A stretch of 64,000 nt of DNA. It comes from Aquipuribacter nitratireducens. Lineage in GTDB: Bacteria > Actinomycetota > Actinomycetes > Actinomycetales > JBBAYJ01. The DNA is taken from NCBI RefSeq assembly GCF_037860835.1, contig NZ_JBBEOG010000003.1:248001-312000 (forward strand). Direction: 5' to 3'. Both the position numbers and the translations under genes were made by a program. The notes under the pieces were generated by a model. The model was not told where the DNA came from and did no database searches. It worked only from the letters and a program-made list of their open reading frames with translations. Below are positions 55,019 through 64,000 of the stretch, one piece after another. Numbering within the stretch: the stretch's first letter is position 1; each line of letters begins with the position of its first letter.

Positions 55019-55680
55019 CGGCCCGAGGTCGCGGCCGACAGGGCGCGGGCGAAGCGGAGGGCCTCCTCGACCGCGTCGTGCCCCTCGGCGTCGGCGCTGA
55101 CCCGGAGCGAGAGGTCGTCGCCGGTGACGCTGCCGGTGTAGCCGTGGTCCGCCTCGCACTCCGGGTCCGCGCACGCGGCGGGCTCGAGGTCGACCCGGCT
55201 CGCGATGCCCCAGGCGACGCCGAGGGTCACCTCGCGCGGGAGCCCCCCGGGCCGGTACCGCTCGGGGCGGTCGACGACGTGCGTGACGACGACGGCCGTC
55301 ACGCGGTCCAGCGGGACGGCCTCCGTGCTCGCCATCGCGTACGTGCGGCCCGTGGCGGCCGCGGGGACCTGCTCCGGGTGCCCCGGCGGGGTGGTCCGGC
55401 CGTCGCCCTCGGTGTGGTCGTCGGCGTGGGCGACGATGAGGCGGGTGGGGGTGAGCACGAGCACCGTGACGTGGCGGCGCACCTCGTCGCCCTCGTCGAA
55501 GGTCGTCTCCGGGTGGACGAAGTGCTCGAGGGCCTCCTCGCCCGCGAGCGCGACCCGCACGACGTCGGCGACGACCGCCGGGTAGTAGCCGGCGCGCTCG
55601 ACCGCCCGCACCAGCGCCGCGGGCAGCTCCGGGCCGGTGCCGTCGTGGCGGCGGGGTCCTCTCGGTCGGGTCTCGCGCAC
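55015..55680 (-). CDS. DUF5998 family protein
   Basis: A 221-residue actinobacterial protein of unknown function. ELPAALVRAVERAGYYPAVVADVVRVALAGEEALEHFVHPETTFD and VLTPTRLIVAHADDH match the DUF5998 core; SLRVSADAEGHDAVEEALRFARAL closes it. It is conserved in the parC-sepH region of Streptomyces-like genomes. CAGGAT ends 6 nt before the GTG at 55678-55680. Confidence 0.85.
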   Translation of the reverse strand: MRETRPRGPRRHDGTGPELPAALVRAVERAGYYPAVVADVVRVALAGEEALEHFVHPETTFDEGDEVRRHVTVLVLTPTRLIVAHADDHTEGDGRTTPPGHPEQVPAAATGRTYAMASTEAVPLDRVTAVVVTHVVDRPERYRPGGLPREVTLGVAWGIASRVDLEPAACADPECEADHGYTGSVTGDDLSLRVSADAEGHDAVEEALRFARALSAATSGR

Positions 55681-55705
55681 CCGGGCATCCTGCCACCTAC
55701 CGGCG

Positions 55706-58387
55706 TCAGGGCAGCGGCAGCAGCGTGCGGCGCGGTCCGTCGACCCGGGCGGTGGGCGGCGGCGCGACGCGGGCGGTCGCGTCGAGGACGGCCGCGCCGT
55801 CCCCGTGGACGTGGACCGGCTGCAGCCGCAGCGACGCCACCTGCGGCAGGTCCTCGGCCAGGCGCGACACCCGCGCGACGACGTCCTCCAGCGCGGCGAC
55901 GTCGACCAGCGGGCGACCGCCGTGCCCGAGCAGGCGAGGCGCGGCGCGCACGCCGCGCACGAGGTCGTGGACGTCCGTGGTCGTGAGCGGGGGGATGCGG
56001 TGCGCGACGTCACCGAGCAGGTCGATGGCGTCGCCGGCCAGCCCGAACGACACGATCGGCCCGAACAGCGGGTCCTCCGCGGTGGTGACGACGGTCGAGA
56101 CCCCGCGCGGGGCCATGTGCTGCACGAGGAGGACCGGGGGCCCCTCCGCGTCCCCCAGCTCGACGCACATCTCGGCGACGTCCGCGCGCAGCTCGGCCTC
56201 GTCGGCGATCGACAGCCGGATCCCGCCGGTGTCGAGCCGGTGCCGCAGGGCCGCCGCCTTGAGGACCACGGGGTAGCCCACCTCGGCGGCCGCGGCCGCG
56301 GCGCCGTCGGCGTCGACCACCTCCCGGGTCGGCCACATCCCGACCCCGTAGCAGGACAGGAGGGCCACGACCTCCGCGCGGGTGAGGTCGCGTCCCGCCG
56401 GGGCGTCCCGCAGGACGTCGGTGACGAGGGTGCGGGCCGCGCGGACGTCGACGTCGGGCGGGTCGACGAGCGGACCGGTCTCGCGGCGGCGCCACTGCGC
56501 GTAGCGGACGACGGCGGCGAGGGCGCGGACGGCGTCCTCGGGCAGCGGGTACGCCGGCACCGGCGCGAGGCCGGTGTCGGGCGAGCCGACGAGGCGGGGG
56601 CCGATGAAGCACGCGACGGTCGTGCGGCCCGAGCCGTGGGCCCGTCGCTGCAGCACCTCCTGCACCTCGTCGGAGTCGGCCTGCAGGGGCGGGATGAAGG
56701 TCGCGACCACGGCGTCGACGTCGTCGCGGCCGTACACCTCCTCCAGCGCGACCGCGAACTCCTCGGCGTCCGCCTCGGCGCGCACCGCCCGCGGCTCGCC
56801 CGCGACGGTGAGGCCCCACGAGCCGCACGCGCCCGCTGCGAGGGCGTTGAGGGCCGGGGAGTTGCCCACGACGGCGACCCGCTCCCCCGCCGGCAGCGGC
56901 TGGTGGAGGACGACCTGCGCGACGTCGAAGAGCTGGTGGAGGTTCTCGGTGCGGATGACACCCGCCTGCCGCAGCATCGCGTCGAACGCCTGCGGCGGCG
57001 CCCCGCTGCGGCGGACGTCGTGCCCGGGCGGGACGCCGTACTCGCTCACCCAGCTCTTGACGACGACGGTCGGCTTGCTCCGCGCGAGCTGTCGGGCGAT
57101 GCGGGAGAACTTCCGCGGGTTGCCGACGCTCTCGAGGTACAGCCCGACGACGGCGGTGCGGGGGTCGTCGAGCCAGTACTGCATGGCGTCGTTGCCGGAC
57201 ACGTCGGCGCGGTTGCCGGCCGACAGGAACGAGGACACCCCGAGCCCGCGCCGTTCTGCGCTCGACAGCACGGCGACCCCGAGCGCCCCGGACTGCGAGA
57301 ACAGCGCGAGGCCGCCGGCGACCGGCAGCCGTGGGGCGACCGAGGCGTTGAGCCGGACGCCCGGGTCGGTGTTGATGATCCCGAAGCTGCTCGGACCGAT
57401 GATGCGGATGCCGTTGGCCCGGGCGAGGCGGACGAGCTCGTGCTGCCGCTCCACCCCCTCCTCCCCCACCTCGGCGAAGCCGCCCGAGACGACGACGGCG
57501 CCCTTGACGCCGAGGTCGACGCACTGCGACAGCACGTCGGCCACGCCGTCCGCCGGGACCGTGACGACCGCCAGGTCGACCGGGCCCGGCACCTCCTCCA
57601 CCGAGTGGTACGCGCGGGCGCCTCCGAGCTCGAGCGCCTCCCGGTTCACCACGTGGACCGGGCCCGTGAAGCCGCCGTCGACGAGCGCGGCGAGGATGCG
57701 GGCCCCCACGGTGCCCGGGTCCCGGCTCGCGCCGACGACGACGACGGAGCGCGCGTTGAGCAGCGCCCGCATGCTGAGGGACTCCGCGCGGTGCTCGCGC
57801 GCCGCCATGACCTCGAGCGACCGGGCGGTCGCGTCGATGTCGAAGCCGACCTCGATGACACCGTCGTCGAGGTGGTGCGAGACCTCGTACCCGGCCTCCC
57901 GGAACACCCCGAGCATCTTCTGGTTCGCCGGTAGGACGTCGGCGACGAAGCGGCGGACCCCGTTCTCCCGTGCCGCGGCCGCGAGGTGCTCGAGCAGCAC
58001 GGAGCCGATCCCCCGGCCCTGGTGGGCGTCGGAGATGTTGAAGGCGACCTCGGCGGTCTCGACGGGCCCGTCGGCGGAGTCGGGGTGGTCCCCCAGACCC
58101 TCGTACCGGCCGATGCCGATGATCTCGTCGCGGACCGTCGCGACCAGCGCGACACGACGCACGTGGTCGACGGTGACGAACCGGGCGAGGTCGGCCGCGC
58201 TGATGCGCGGCATCGGGGCGAAGAACCGGAAGTAGATCGACCGCGGGCTCTGCTGGGCGTGGAAGCGCTCGATGCGGGGGGCGTCGTCGGGGCGGATCGG
58301 GCGCACGTGCGCCACGCCGCCGTCGCGCAGCACGACGTCGGCCTCCCAGTGCCCCGGGTACGGGGGCGCGGCCGCCGGGTCGCTCAC
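55706..58387 (-). CDS. bifunctional GNAT acetyltransferase / acetate-CoA ligase (NDP-forming) family protein
   Basis: An 893-residue protein of the Pat/PatZ lysine acetyltransferase type. The GNAT domain is N-terminal (about 20-190; [20 protein letters not shown]), followed by a CoA-binding domain ([18 protein letters not shown]), a succinyl-CoA ligase-like region ([17 protein letters not shown]) and an ATP-grasp domain ([17 protein letters not shown]). E. coli PatZ has the GNAT at the other end; N-terminal fusions are known in actinobacteria. TAGCGT ends 7 nt before the GTG. The likely target is acyl-CoA synthetase, by inference. Confidence 0.88.
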   Translation of the reverse strand: MSDPAAAPPYPGHWEADVVLRDGGVAHVRPIRPDDAPRIERFHAQQSPRSIYFRFFAPMPRISAADLARFVTVDHVRRVALVATVRDEIIGIGRYEGLGDHPDSADGPVETAEVAFNISDAHQGRGIGSVLLEHLAAAARENGVRRFVADVLPANQKMLGVFREAGYEVSHHLDDGVIEVGFDIDATARSLEVMAAREHRAESLSMRALLNARSVVVVGASRDPGTVGARILAALVDGGFTGPVHVVNREALELGGARAYHSVEEVPGPVDLAVVTVPADGVADVLSQCVDLGVKGAVVVSGGFAEVGEEGVERQHELVRLARANGIRIIGPSSFGIINTDPGVRLNASVAPRLPVAGGLALFSQSGALGVAVLSSAERRGLGVSSFLSAGNRADVSGNDAMQYWLDDPRTAVVGLYLESVGNPRKFSRIARQLARSKPTVVVKSWVSEYGVPPGHDVRRSGAPPQAFDAMLRQAGVIRTENLHQLFDVAQVVLHQPLPAGERVAVVGNSPALNALAAGACGSWGLTVAGEPRAVRAEADAEEFAVALEEVYGRDDVDAVVATFIPPLQADSDEVQEVLQRRAHGSGRTTVACFIGPRLVGSPDTGLAPVPAYPLPEDAVRALAAVVRYAQWRRRETGPLVDPPDVDVRAARTLVTDVLRDAPAGRDLTRAEVVALLSCYGVGMWPTREVVDADGAAAAAAEVGYPVVLKAAALRHRLDTGGIRLSIADEAELRADVAEMCVELGDAEGPPVLLVQHMAPRGVSTVVTTAEDPLFGPIVSFGLAGDAIDLLGDVAHRIPPLTTTDVHDLVRGVRAAPRLLGHGGRPLVDVAALEDVVARVSRLAEDLPQVASLRLQPVHVHGDGAAVLDATARVAPPPTARVDGPRRTLLPLP

Positions 58388-58394
58388 CTGGTCG

Positions 58395-58415
58395 ACGCTA
58401 CCGGTCTGCCACGAT
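58395..58415. promoter_or_regulatory. divergent promoter region for the GNAT/CoA ligase gene and parC
   Basis: TAGCGT on the minus strand (58400-58395) is 7 nt before the ligase GTG; CACGAT on the plus strand (58410-58415) is 6 nt before the parC GTG. The starts are only 34 bp apart and neither has a Shine-Dalgarno sequence. Confidence 0.45.
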
Positions 58416-58421
58416 CGGGGG

Positions 58422-60902
58422 GTGAGCCCAGCACGACGCCGGCGAGGCGAGCCCGAGCTGCCCGAGCCGGGCCCGGACGAGATCGGGACCGTCGTCGACA
58501 TCGACGTGCAGGACGAGATGCAGGGCGCGTTCCTCGAGTACGCGTACTCCGTCATCTACTCCCGTGCCCTGCCGGACGCCCGGGACGGCCTGAAGCCGGT
58601 GCAGCGGCGCATCGTCTACCAGATGGCCGACATGGGACTGCGGCCCGAGCGGCCCCACGTCAAGAGCGCCCGTGTCGTCGGCGAGGTCATGGGCAAGCTC
58701 CACCCCCACGGCGACGGCGCGATCTACGACGCCCTGGTCCGGCTCGCGCAGCCGTTCACCATGCGGCTGCCCCTCGTCGACGGGCACGGCAACTTCGGTT
58801 CCCTCGACGCCGGACCCGCCGCCGCGCGCTACACCGAGGCCCGGCCCGCGCCCGCGGCTCCCCTGCTGACGGCGAGCCTCGACGAGGACGTCGTCGACAC
58901 CGTCGACAACTACGACGGCTCCCTGCAGCAGCCGGAGGTGCTGCCGGCGGCCTTCCCCAACCTCCTCGTCAACGGCGCGAGCGGCATCGCCGTCGGCATG
59001 GCGACGAGCATGCCGCCGCACAACCTCGGGGAGGTCGTCGCCGCCGCACGGCACCTCGTCCGGCACCCGCAGGCGACGCTCGCCGAGCTCGCCCGCTACG
59101 TGCCGGGACCGGACTTCCCCACCGGCGGGATCGTCGTGGGGCTCGACGGCGTCCGCGAGGCCTACGAGAGCGGGCGGGGCACGTTCCGGCTGCGCGGCCG
59201 GGTCGACGTCGAGGCCGTGACCGCCCGGCGCAAGGGGCTCGTCGTCACCGAGCTGCCGTACGGCGTCGGGCCCGAGCGGCTCGTGGAGAAGATCAGCGAG
59301 GCGGTGAAGAACCGCAAGGTCGACGGCATCGCGGGCCTGCAGGACCTCTCCGACGGCCGCCGTGGCCTGCGGGTCGTCGTCGAGCTGAAGTCCGGCTTCG
59401 ACCCCGACGCGGTCCTCGCGCAGCTGTACCGGCTCACGCCGCTGGAGGAGACGGTCGCGGTCAACAACGTCGCGCTCGTCGACGGCCGGCCCCGCACCCT
59501 GGGGCTGCGGGAGCTCCTCGAGGTGTACGTCGACTTCCGTCTCGACGTCGTCCGCCGCCGCACGCGGCACCGGCTCGACGTCGCCGAGCGCGACCTCCAC
59601 CTCGTCGAGGGCCTGCTCGTCGCCGTCCTCGACATCGACGAGGTCATCCAGGTCATCCGCACGAGCGACGACTCCGGCGCCGCGCGCGAGCGGCTCATGC
59701 AGGTCTTCGACCTGTCCCAGGCGCAGGCCGAGCACATCCTCGAGATGCGGCTGCGCCGCCTCACACGCTTCTCCACCCTCGAGCTCGAGCAGCGGCGGGA
59801 CGAGCTCCGGGAGCGCATCGACGGCCTGCGCGCCCTCCTGGGCTCGGAGGAGCGGCTCCGCGAGACCGTCGCCGACGAGCTCGACGCCGTCGCCGCCGAG
59901 CACGGCACGCCCCGACGGACCGTCCTGCTCGAGGGCGAGGTGCCGCAGCCGCGCGGTCGGGCCGCCGCGGTCGACCTCGAGGTGCCGGACACGCCGTGCC
60001 GGGTGCTGCTGGGCGCGACGGGCCTGCTCGCGCGCACCGCCGACGACTCCCCGCTCGTGCGGCCCGAGGGGCCCCGGGAGCGCAGCCGCCACGACGTCGT
60101 GCGCGCCGGGGTGCTGACGACCAGCCGCGCCGAGGTCGGGGTCGTCACGAGCCTCGGGCGCTGCGTGCGGGTCCCGGTCGTCGACCTGCCCGCCCTGCCG
60201 CCGACGGCCTCCCCCGTGAGCCTGTCCGGGGGCGTGTCGGTGAGCGAGGCGGCGGGCCTCGCGGCCGGCGAGGCCGTGGTGGGTCTCGTCGCGCTCGCCG
60301 AGGCCACCCCGCTCGGCCTCGTCACCGTGCGGGGCGTCGTCAAGCGCGTCGTCCCGGACGTGCCGCCCGGCCGCGAGGACTGGGAGGTCGTCCGGCTCGC
60401 CGACGGCGACGCGGTCGTCGCAGCCTTCCCGTGCGCGGACGACGACGAGGTCGTCGTGGTCGCCGACGACGCCAGCCTGCTGCGCTTCGCCGCCGCCGCG
60501 GTGCGACCGCAGGGACGCGCCGCGGGCGGCATGGCGGGCATGCGCCTCGCCGCGGGCGCCCGCGTGCTCGCCGCCACGGCGGTGCCCGCGGCGGCGGAGG
60601 ACCACGTCGTCGCCACCGCCGCGGGGGCCTCGGGCGCGCTGCCCGGCAGCCCCGCGTCGTCGGTGAAGGTGAGCCCGTTCGCCGCCTACCCCGCGAAGGG
60701 CCGGGGCACGGGTGGGGTGCGAGCGCACCGCTTCCTCAAGGGCGAGGACGCGCTCGTCGCGGCCTGGGTGGGGCCGGGTCCTGCGCTCGCGGCCGGGACC
60801 ACGGGCGCGCCCGTCCCCCTGCCGGAGGCGGACCCGCGCCGGGACGGCTCCGGCTCGCGTCCCGCCGGCAGCGTCGTGCTGCTCGGCGGCGTGCCCCTGT
60901 GA
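58422..60902 (+). CDS. parC: DNA topoisomerase IV subunit A
   Basis: An 826-residue type IIA topoisomerase subunit. The winged-helix catalytic region has [27 protein letters not shown] and the active Tyr137 in ARYTEARP; a coiled-coil/tower follows, then six C-terminal beta-pinwheel repeats (about 540-800). The GyrA Ser83-equivalent in HPHGD(x)A is Gly99. It is assigned to parC, not gyrA, because parE lies close by and the C-terminus lacks a clear GyrA box. It overlaps the next gene by 4 bp. Confidence 0.88.
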   Translation: MSPARRRRGEPELPEPGPDEIGTVVDIDVQDEMQGAFLEYAYSVIYSRALPDARDGLKPVQRRIVYQMADMGLRPERPHVKSARVVGEVMGKLHPHGDGAIYDALVRLAQPFTMRLPLVDGHGNFGSLDAGPAAARYTEARPAPAAPLLTASLDEDVVDTVDNYDGSLQQPEVLPAAFPNLLVNGASGIAVGMATSMPPHNLGEVVAAARHLVRHPQATLAELARYVPGPDFPTGGIVVGLDGVREAYESGRGTFRLRGRVDVEAVTARRKGLVVTELPYGVGPERLVEKISEAVKNRKVDGIAGLQDLSDGRRGLRVVVELKSGFDPDAVLAQLYRLTPLEETVAVNNVALVDGRPRTLGLRELLEVYVDFRLDVVRRRTRHRLDVAERDLHLVEGLLVAVLDIDEVIQVIRTSDDSGAARERLMQVFDLSQAQAEHILEMRLRRLTRFSTLELEQRRDELRERIDGLRALLGSEERLRETVADELDAVAAEHGTPRRTVLLEGEVPQPRGRAAAVDLEVPDTPCRVLLGATGLLARTADDSPLVRPEGPRERSRHDVVRAGVLTTSRAEVGVVTSLGRCVRVPVVDLPALPPTASPVSLSGGVSVSEAAGLAAGEAVVGLVALAEATPLGLVTVRGVVKRVVPDVPPGREDWEVVRLADGDAVVAAFPCADDDEVVVVADDASLLRFAAAAVRPQGRAAGGMAGMRLAAGARVLAATAVPAAAEDHVVATAAGASGALPGSPASSVKVSPFAAYPAKGRGTGGVRAHRFLKGEDALVAAWVGPGPALAAGTTGAPVPLPEADPRRDGSGSRPAGSVVLLGGVPL

Positions 60903-61882
60903 CGGCGGGCGGGACCCAGGGCGAGGTCCCCGCCCGGTGCAGCGTGCTCGCCGCCGCGGTCGGCGAGCCGGTGGAGGGGACGGCCCCGCACGCGGTGGCG
61001 TGGGTGGGGATCGTCCTGCCGGGGGCGTGGCCCCGGCGGGCCATCGACCGGGTGCCCGAGGAGCTCGCGAGGGCGCTCGAGCGGGTCCCGCGGGTCCGAC
61101 CGGTGCTGCTGCGACCGGTGCCTGGCCACCCCGTCCCGGACGTCGGGCTCGTGCTCGCAGGCACCGTGCCGGGTCGCGCGTGGCTGCGGACGGTCGGTCC
61201 CGACGAGCAGGAGGCGGCGCTCGCCCGCCTCGTCGCCCCGGACGGTGGCGCGGTCGCACTGCTCGCCCAGGGTCGCGACCCGGGCGTCGGGCGCCGCGAG
61301 ACACGACCAGCGGTCCTCGTGTGCACCAACGGCGCGCGCGACCGGTGCTGTGCCCTCGCCGGACGACCCGCGGCCGCGCTGCTCGCGCACCGGCTCCCCC
61401 GGGAGCGCGTCCTCGTGTGGGAGTCCAGCCACCTCGGGGGGCACCGGTTCGCGCCCACCGCCGCGGTTCTGCCCCACGGGGTGCTGCTCGGCGGTCTCGG
61501 CCCCGACCCGGCCGTCCTCGCCCACGCCGTCGACGACCAGCTCGCCGGGCGCCACGTCGTGGAGGGCTACCGGGGCCGGTCCACGTACCCGCCCGTCGAG
61601 CAGGTCGCCGAGGCCGCCGTGCGCCGGCACCTCGCCGTCGTCGCGACGAACGCCGGACCGGACGACGTCCACGTCGACGGGAGCGGCCCCCACCCCGAGG
61701 ACCCCGCGGCGACGCTCGTCCTCCTGCGGCACACCGGTGGCCGCACGTTCCGGGTGCGGGTGAAGCAGGAGGTCACCGACGAGCTCCGCCCCAGCTCGTG
61801 CGAGGCGGAGCCCAGCCCGGTAGCCGTCTGGCACGCCGACGTGGACGCCGACCCGCAGCCCGGGGTGTGGTTCGGCGGCTGA
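60899..61882 (+). CDS. sucrase/ferredoxin-like family protein
   Basis: A 327-residue protein of the Suc_Fer-like (thioredoxin-like ferredoxin) family. [27 protein letters not shown] and [28 protein letters not shown] are the family core, with Cys in [10 protein letters not shown] probably an iron-sulfur or redox site. Despite the name, there is no evidence for sucrase activity. The GTG start overlaps the parC stop by 4 bp. Confidence 0.85.
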   Translation: MTAGGTQGEVPARCSVLAAAVGEPVEGTAPHAVAWVGIVLPGAWPRRAIDRVPEELARALERVPRVRPVLLRPVPGHPVPDVGLVLAGTVPGRAWLRTVGPDEQEAALARLVAPDGGAVALLAQGRDPGVGRRETRPAVLVCTNGARDRCCALAGRPAAALLAHRLPRERVLVWESSHLGGHRFAPTAAVLPHGVLLGGLGPDPAVLAHAVDDQLAGRHVVEGYRGRSTYPPVEQVAEAAVRRHLAVVATNAGPDDVHVDGSGPHPEDPAATLVLLRHTGGRTFRVRVKQEVTDELRPSSCEAEPSPVAVWHADVDADPQPGVWFGG

Positions 61883-61909
61883 GCCGGGGCTGTCGCGGGC
61901 GCCCGGCCG

Positions 61910-62904
61910 TCAGGTGACGTCGAGCCCCCAGCTGGTCTCCCGGCCCCGCTCCTCGAAGCCGAGCCCGGTGTAGAGCCCGAGGGCCCTCGGGTTCTCGACG
62001 TCGACGCCGAGCCCCGCGTACTCCAGGCCCTCGCCGGCGTAGGTCCGCATGGCTGCGACGAGGAGGTGGCGGCCGAGGCCGGTGCCGCGGTGGGAGTCGA
62101 CGACGCCGAGCAGGTCGACCCAGCCCTCCGTCCAGCCCTGCGCCGCCCAGTCGTCGGGGTACGTGCCGCTCACGACGTACGCGACGACGCGCTCGCCGTC
62201 GAGGACGGCGCGCGAGAGGTCGGGGCGCCTGCCCGGCCCGACGAGGACGCGGCGGCGCCAGTCGTCCGGCTCGAACGGCTCGCTGCCCCAGTGCCCGGCG
62301 AACGCCTCGTTGTGGGCGCGGCGGACCCCGTCGACGAGCACGTCGTCGGCGGGGTCCAGCTCGACCGCCCGCAGGCCGTCGGGCAGGGGGACGTCGGGCA
62401 GCGGGTCGCGGAGGTCGCGGCGCATCGACACCGCGAAGCGACGCGCGTCGAAGCCCGCGGCCCGCAGCAGGCGCGAGCGGTCGGTGAGGTGGTCCTCGGC
62501 GTACGTGCGGAGGAAGACGGGGCGGTCCCCGCCGACGTCGGGCGCGACGAGCTCCCGGCCCCGCGCCACCTGCCACGCCAGCAGGGCCCGGCCGACCCCA
62601 CGGCCCGGCACGCCGGGTCGACGCCGCCGTACAGGAGGACCTGGCGGGTGCGGACCTGCCCGGGCCGGTCGTACACCTCCGCCCAGCCCCGCACGGTCCC
62701 GCCGGCGTCCTCCGCGACGAGGGACGCCGTCGTCGGGTCCCACCACGGCGTGTCGTAGAGGTCGGCGACGTCCTCGCGGGTCTCCCTCTCCTGGGGGGCG
62801 TCGGCGGCGTAGCCGGCGACGACGCACGCGAAGACGCCGTCGACGTCGTCGGGGCGGCCCCGTCGGAACGTCAGGCCGGCGACGGGTCCGGGGATCGTGG
62901 GCAC
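61910..62904 (-). pseudogene. GNAT acetyltransferase gene with a frameshift
   Basis: Two frames together make a double-GNAT protein of about 331 residues. The N-terminal part MPTIPGPVAGLTFRRGRPDD ... VLLYGGVDPACR is in one frame; the rest, RGVGRALLAWQVARGREL to the C-terminal GNAT motif DSHRGTGLGRHLL, continues in another. The break is at 62604-62606, where one G is missing from a short G-run of the coding strand (plus-strand CGGCCCGGCA). Restoring one base yields the expected RGRGVGRALL acetyl-CoA loop. It may be a real inactivating mutation or a sequencing error; the C-terminal frame can also start at internal GTGs. Confidence 0.8.
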
Positions 62905-62950
62905 GAGCGCGGAGCATGGCAGTCCGTCGCCCGCCCCGCCAGGGAGTTGT

Positions 62951-64000
62951 TCAGGCGTCGATGCGGTCCCGGTCGAGACGGTCGGCCTCGGTGACGATGA
63001 AGTCCTTGCGGGGTGCCACGTCGGAGCCCATGAGGAGCTCGAAGACCCGCTCCGCGGCCTCGGCGTCCTGCACCCGCACCCGGCGCAGGGTCCGGTGACG
63101 GACGTCCATCGTCGTCTCCGCGAGCTGCTGGGCGTCCATCTCGCCGAGACCCTTGTACCGCTGCACGGGCTGCTTGACCGGGCGGCCCTTCCGCTCCGCC
63201 TCGCGCACCACCCGGGCGAGCTCGGCGTCGGAGTACGTGTAGCGGACCTCCTTGCCCTGCCCGCTGCCGACCTCGACCCGGTGCAGCGGCGGGACGGCGG
63301 CGTACACCCGGCCGGCGTCGACGAGGGGGCGCATGTAGCGGAAGAAGAGCGTGAGGAGCAGGGTGCGGATGTGCGCGCCGTCGACGTCGGCGTCCGTCAT
63401 GACGACGACCCGGCCGTAGCGGACGGCGTCGAGGTCGAACGTCCGCCCGGAGCCCCCGCCGATCACCTGGATGATCGACGCGCACTCCGCGTTGCGGAGC
63501 ATGTCCGCGACCGACGCCTTCTGGACGTTGAGGATCTTGCCCCGGATGGGCAGGAGCGCCTGGAACTCGGAGTTGCGGGCGCTCATCGCCGTGCCGAGGG
63601 CGCTGTCGCCCTCGACGATGAAGAGCTCGCTGCGCTCGACGTCGCTGCTGCGGCAGTCCTTGAGCTTCGTCGGCAGGCTCGAGGACTCCAACGCGTTCTT
63701 GCGCCGCTGGTTGTCGCGCTGGACGCGGGCGGCGACCCGGGCGCGCATCTCCCCGACGACCTTGTCGAGCAGCGCCGCCGCGGGCGCCTTGTGCTCCCGC
63801 CGCGTCGACGTCAGCAGGTCGGTGAGCTCGCGCTCGACGACCTTCGCGACGATCTGGCGGACCGCGGGCGTGCCGAGGACCTCCTTCGTCTGGCCCTCGA
63901 ACTGCGGCTCCGGCAGGCGGACGGCGACGACGGCCGTGAGGCCGGCGAGGACGTCGTCCTTCTCCACCCGCTCGGAGCCGTCCTTGCCCCCGACCTTGAG
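62951..64000 (-). CDS. parE: DNA topoisomerase IV subunit B, 5' end outside the window
   Basis: The C-terminal 349 residues of a GyrB/ParE subunit. The TOPRIM domain has FIVEGDSALGTAM and VMTDADVDGAHIRTLL (metal-binding Glu and DxDxD), then QRYKGLGEMDAQQLAETTMD and a short C-terminus EADRLDRDRIDA. The frame is open to the window edge. Because the partner A subunit gene (parC) converges on it about 2 kb away, I call it parE; gyrB is the alternative. Confidence 0.9.
   Translation of the reverse strand, partial: LKVGGKDGSERVEKDDVLAGLTAVVAVRLPEPQFEGQTKEVLGTPAVRQIVAKVVERELTDLLTSTRREHKAPAAALLDKVVGEMRARVAARVQRDNQRRKNALESSSLPTKLKDCRSSDVERSELFIVEGDSALGTAMSARNSEFQALLPIRGKILNVQKASVADMLRNAECASIIQVIGGGSGRTFDLDAVRYGRVVVMTDADVDGAHIRTLLLTLFFRYMRPLVDAGRVYAAVPPLHRVEVGSGQGKEVRYTYSDAELARVVREAERKGRPVKQPVQRYKGLGEMDAQQLAETTMDVRHRTLRRVRVQDAEAAERVFELLMGSDVAPRKDFIVTEADRLDRDRIDA

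Noticed and set aside
57986-60898. A long plus-strand open frame upstream of the sucrase/ferredoxin-like gene
   Set aside because: Most of it overlaps parC in another frame; only the last 327 codons from the GTG at 60899 match a protein family.

Overview
The window is about 64 kb of very GC-rich DNA with dense, mostly 4-bp-overlapping genes, many GTG starts and no rRNA, tRNA, IS element, phage or CRISPR that I can see. The gene set points to an actinobacterium (Actinomycetota): SepH, coproporphyrin ferrochelatase, F420 synthesis (fbiC), a PPOX/F420-type flavoprotein, a DUF222-HNH (13E12-like) protein under a mycobacterial-type SOS box, and the actinobacteria-restricted families DUF3093, DUF3159, DUF3710, DUF4193 and DUF5998. 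The genus cannot be fixed from this window.

Layout. 0-13.5 kb: single-gene housekeeping and accessory functions (UMF1-type MFS, GDPD, aldo/keto reductase, an ArsR-CDF metal efflux pair with its own operator, SDR, an S51-like peptidase coupled to a UvrA2-like ATPase, CinA, RibD_C reductase, SOS-controlled DUF222-HNH protein, SDR, PPOX protein). 14-21.4 kb: kinase-like NTPase, Eis-like acetyltransferase, then a helix-hairpin-helix membrane protein leading into the three-gene N-acetylglutaminylglutamine amide (NAGGN) osmoprotectant cluster. 21.4-25.6 kb: hisE-hisG-PH-domain operon and fbiC. 25.8-31.1 kb: a translationally coupled four-gene operon encoding a dual-GAF hybrid histidine kinase, a lone receiver, a receiver-cyclase and a PGM1-like ATP-grasp peptide ligase; this is the best candidate here for an undescribed system. 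31.1-34.9 kb: ribD-ribE-ribBA-ribH behind an FMN riboswitch. 35-38.3 kb: a XylF-type sugar ABC importer. 38.5-49.6 kb: aconitase, TrmA-like RNA methyltransferase, an APC/KimA-like permease divergent from two TrkA proteins, then the conserved actinobacterial block DUF3159, OB-fold, DUF3710, dUTPase, DUF3093, DUF4193. 49.8-64 kb: inositol monophosphatase, ferrochelatase, sepH, thymidine kinase, a phosphodiesterase-like protein, DUF5998, a PatZ-like GNAT/acyl-CoA synthetase, and the topoisomerase IV genes parC and (partial) parE converging across a sucrase/ferredoxin-like gene and a frameshifted GNAT gene.

How the parts fit. Flavin synthesis (rib operon) supplies the ribityl precursor that FbiC uses for the F420 chromophore, and the PPOX protein may use the product. 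NAGGN genes and K+ transport genes both serve osmotic balance. A recurring regulatory theme is leaderless transcription: about twenty genes have a TANNNT-like -10 hexamer ending 6-8 nt before an ATG/GTG start with no Shine-Dalgarno sequence, while operon-internal genes use 1-4 bp stop/start overlaps.
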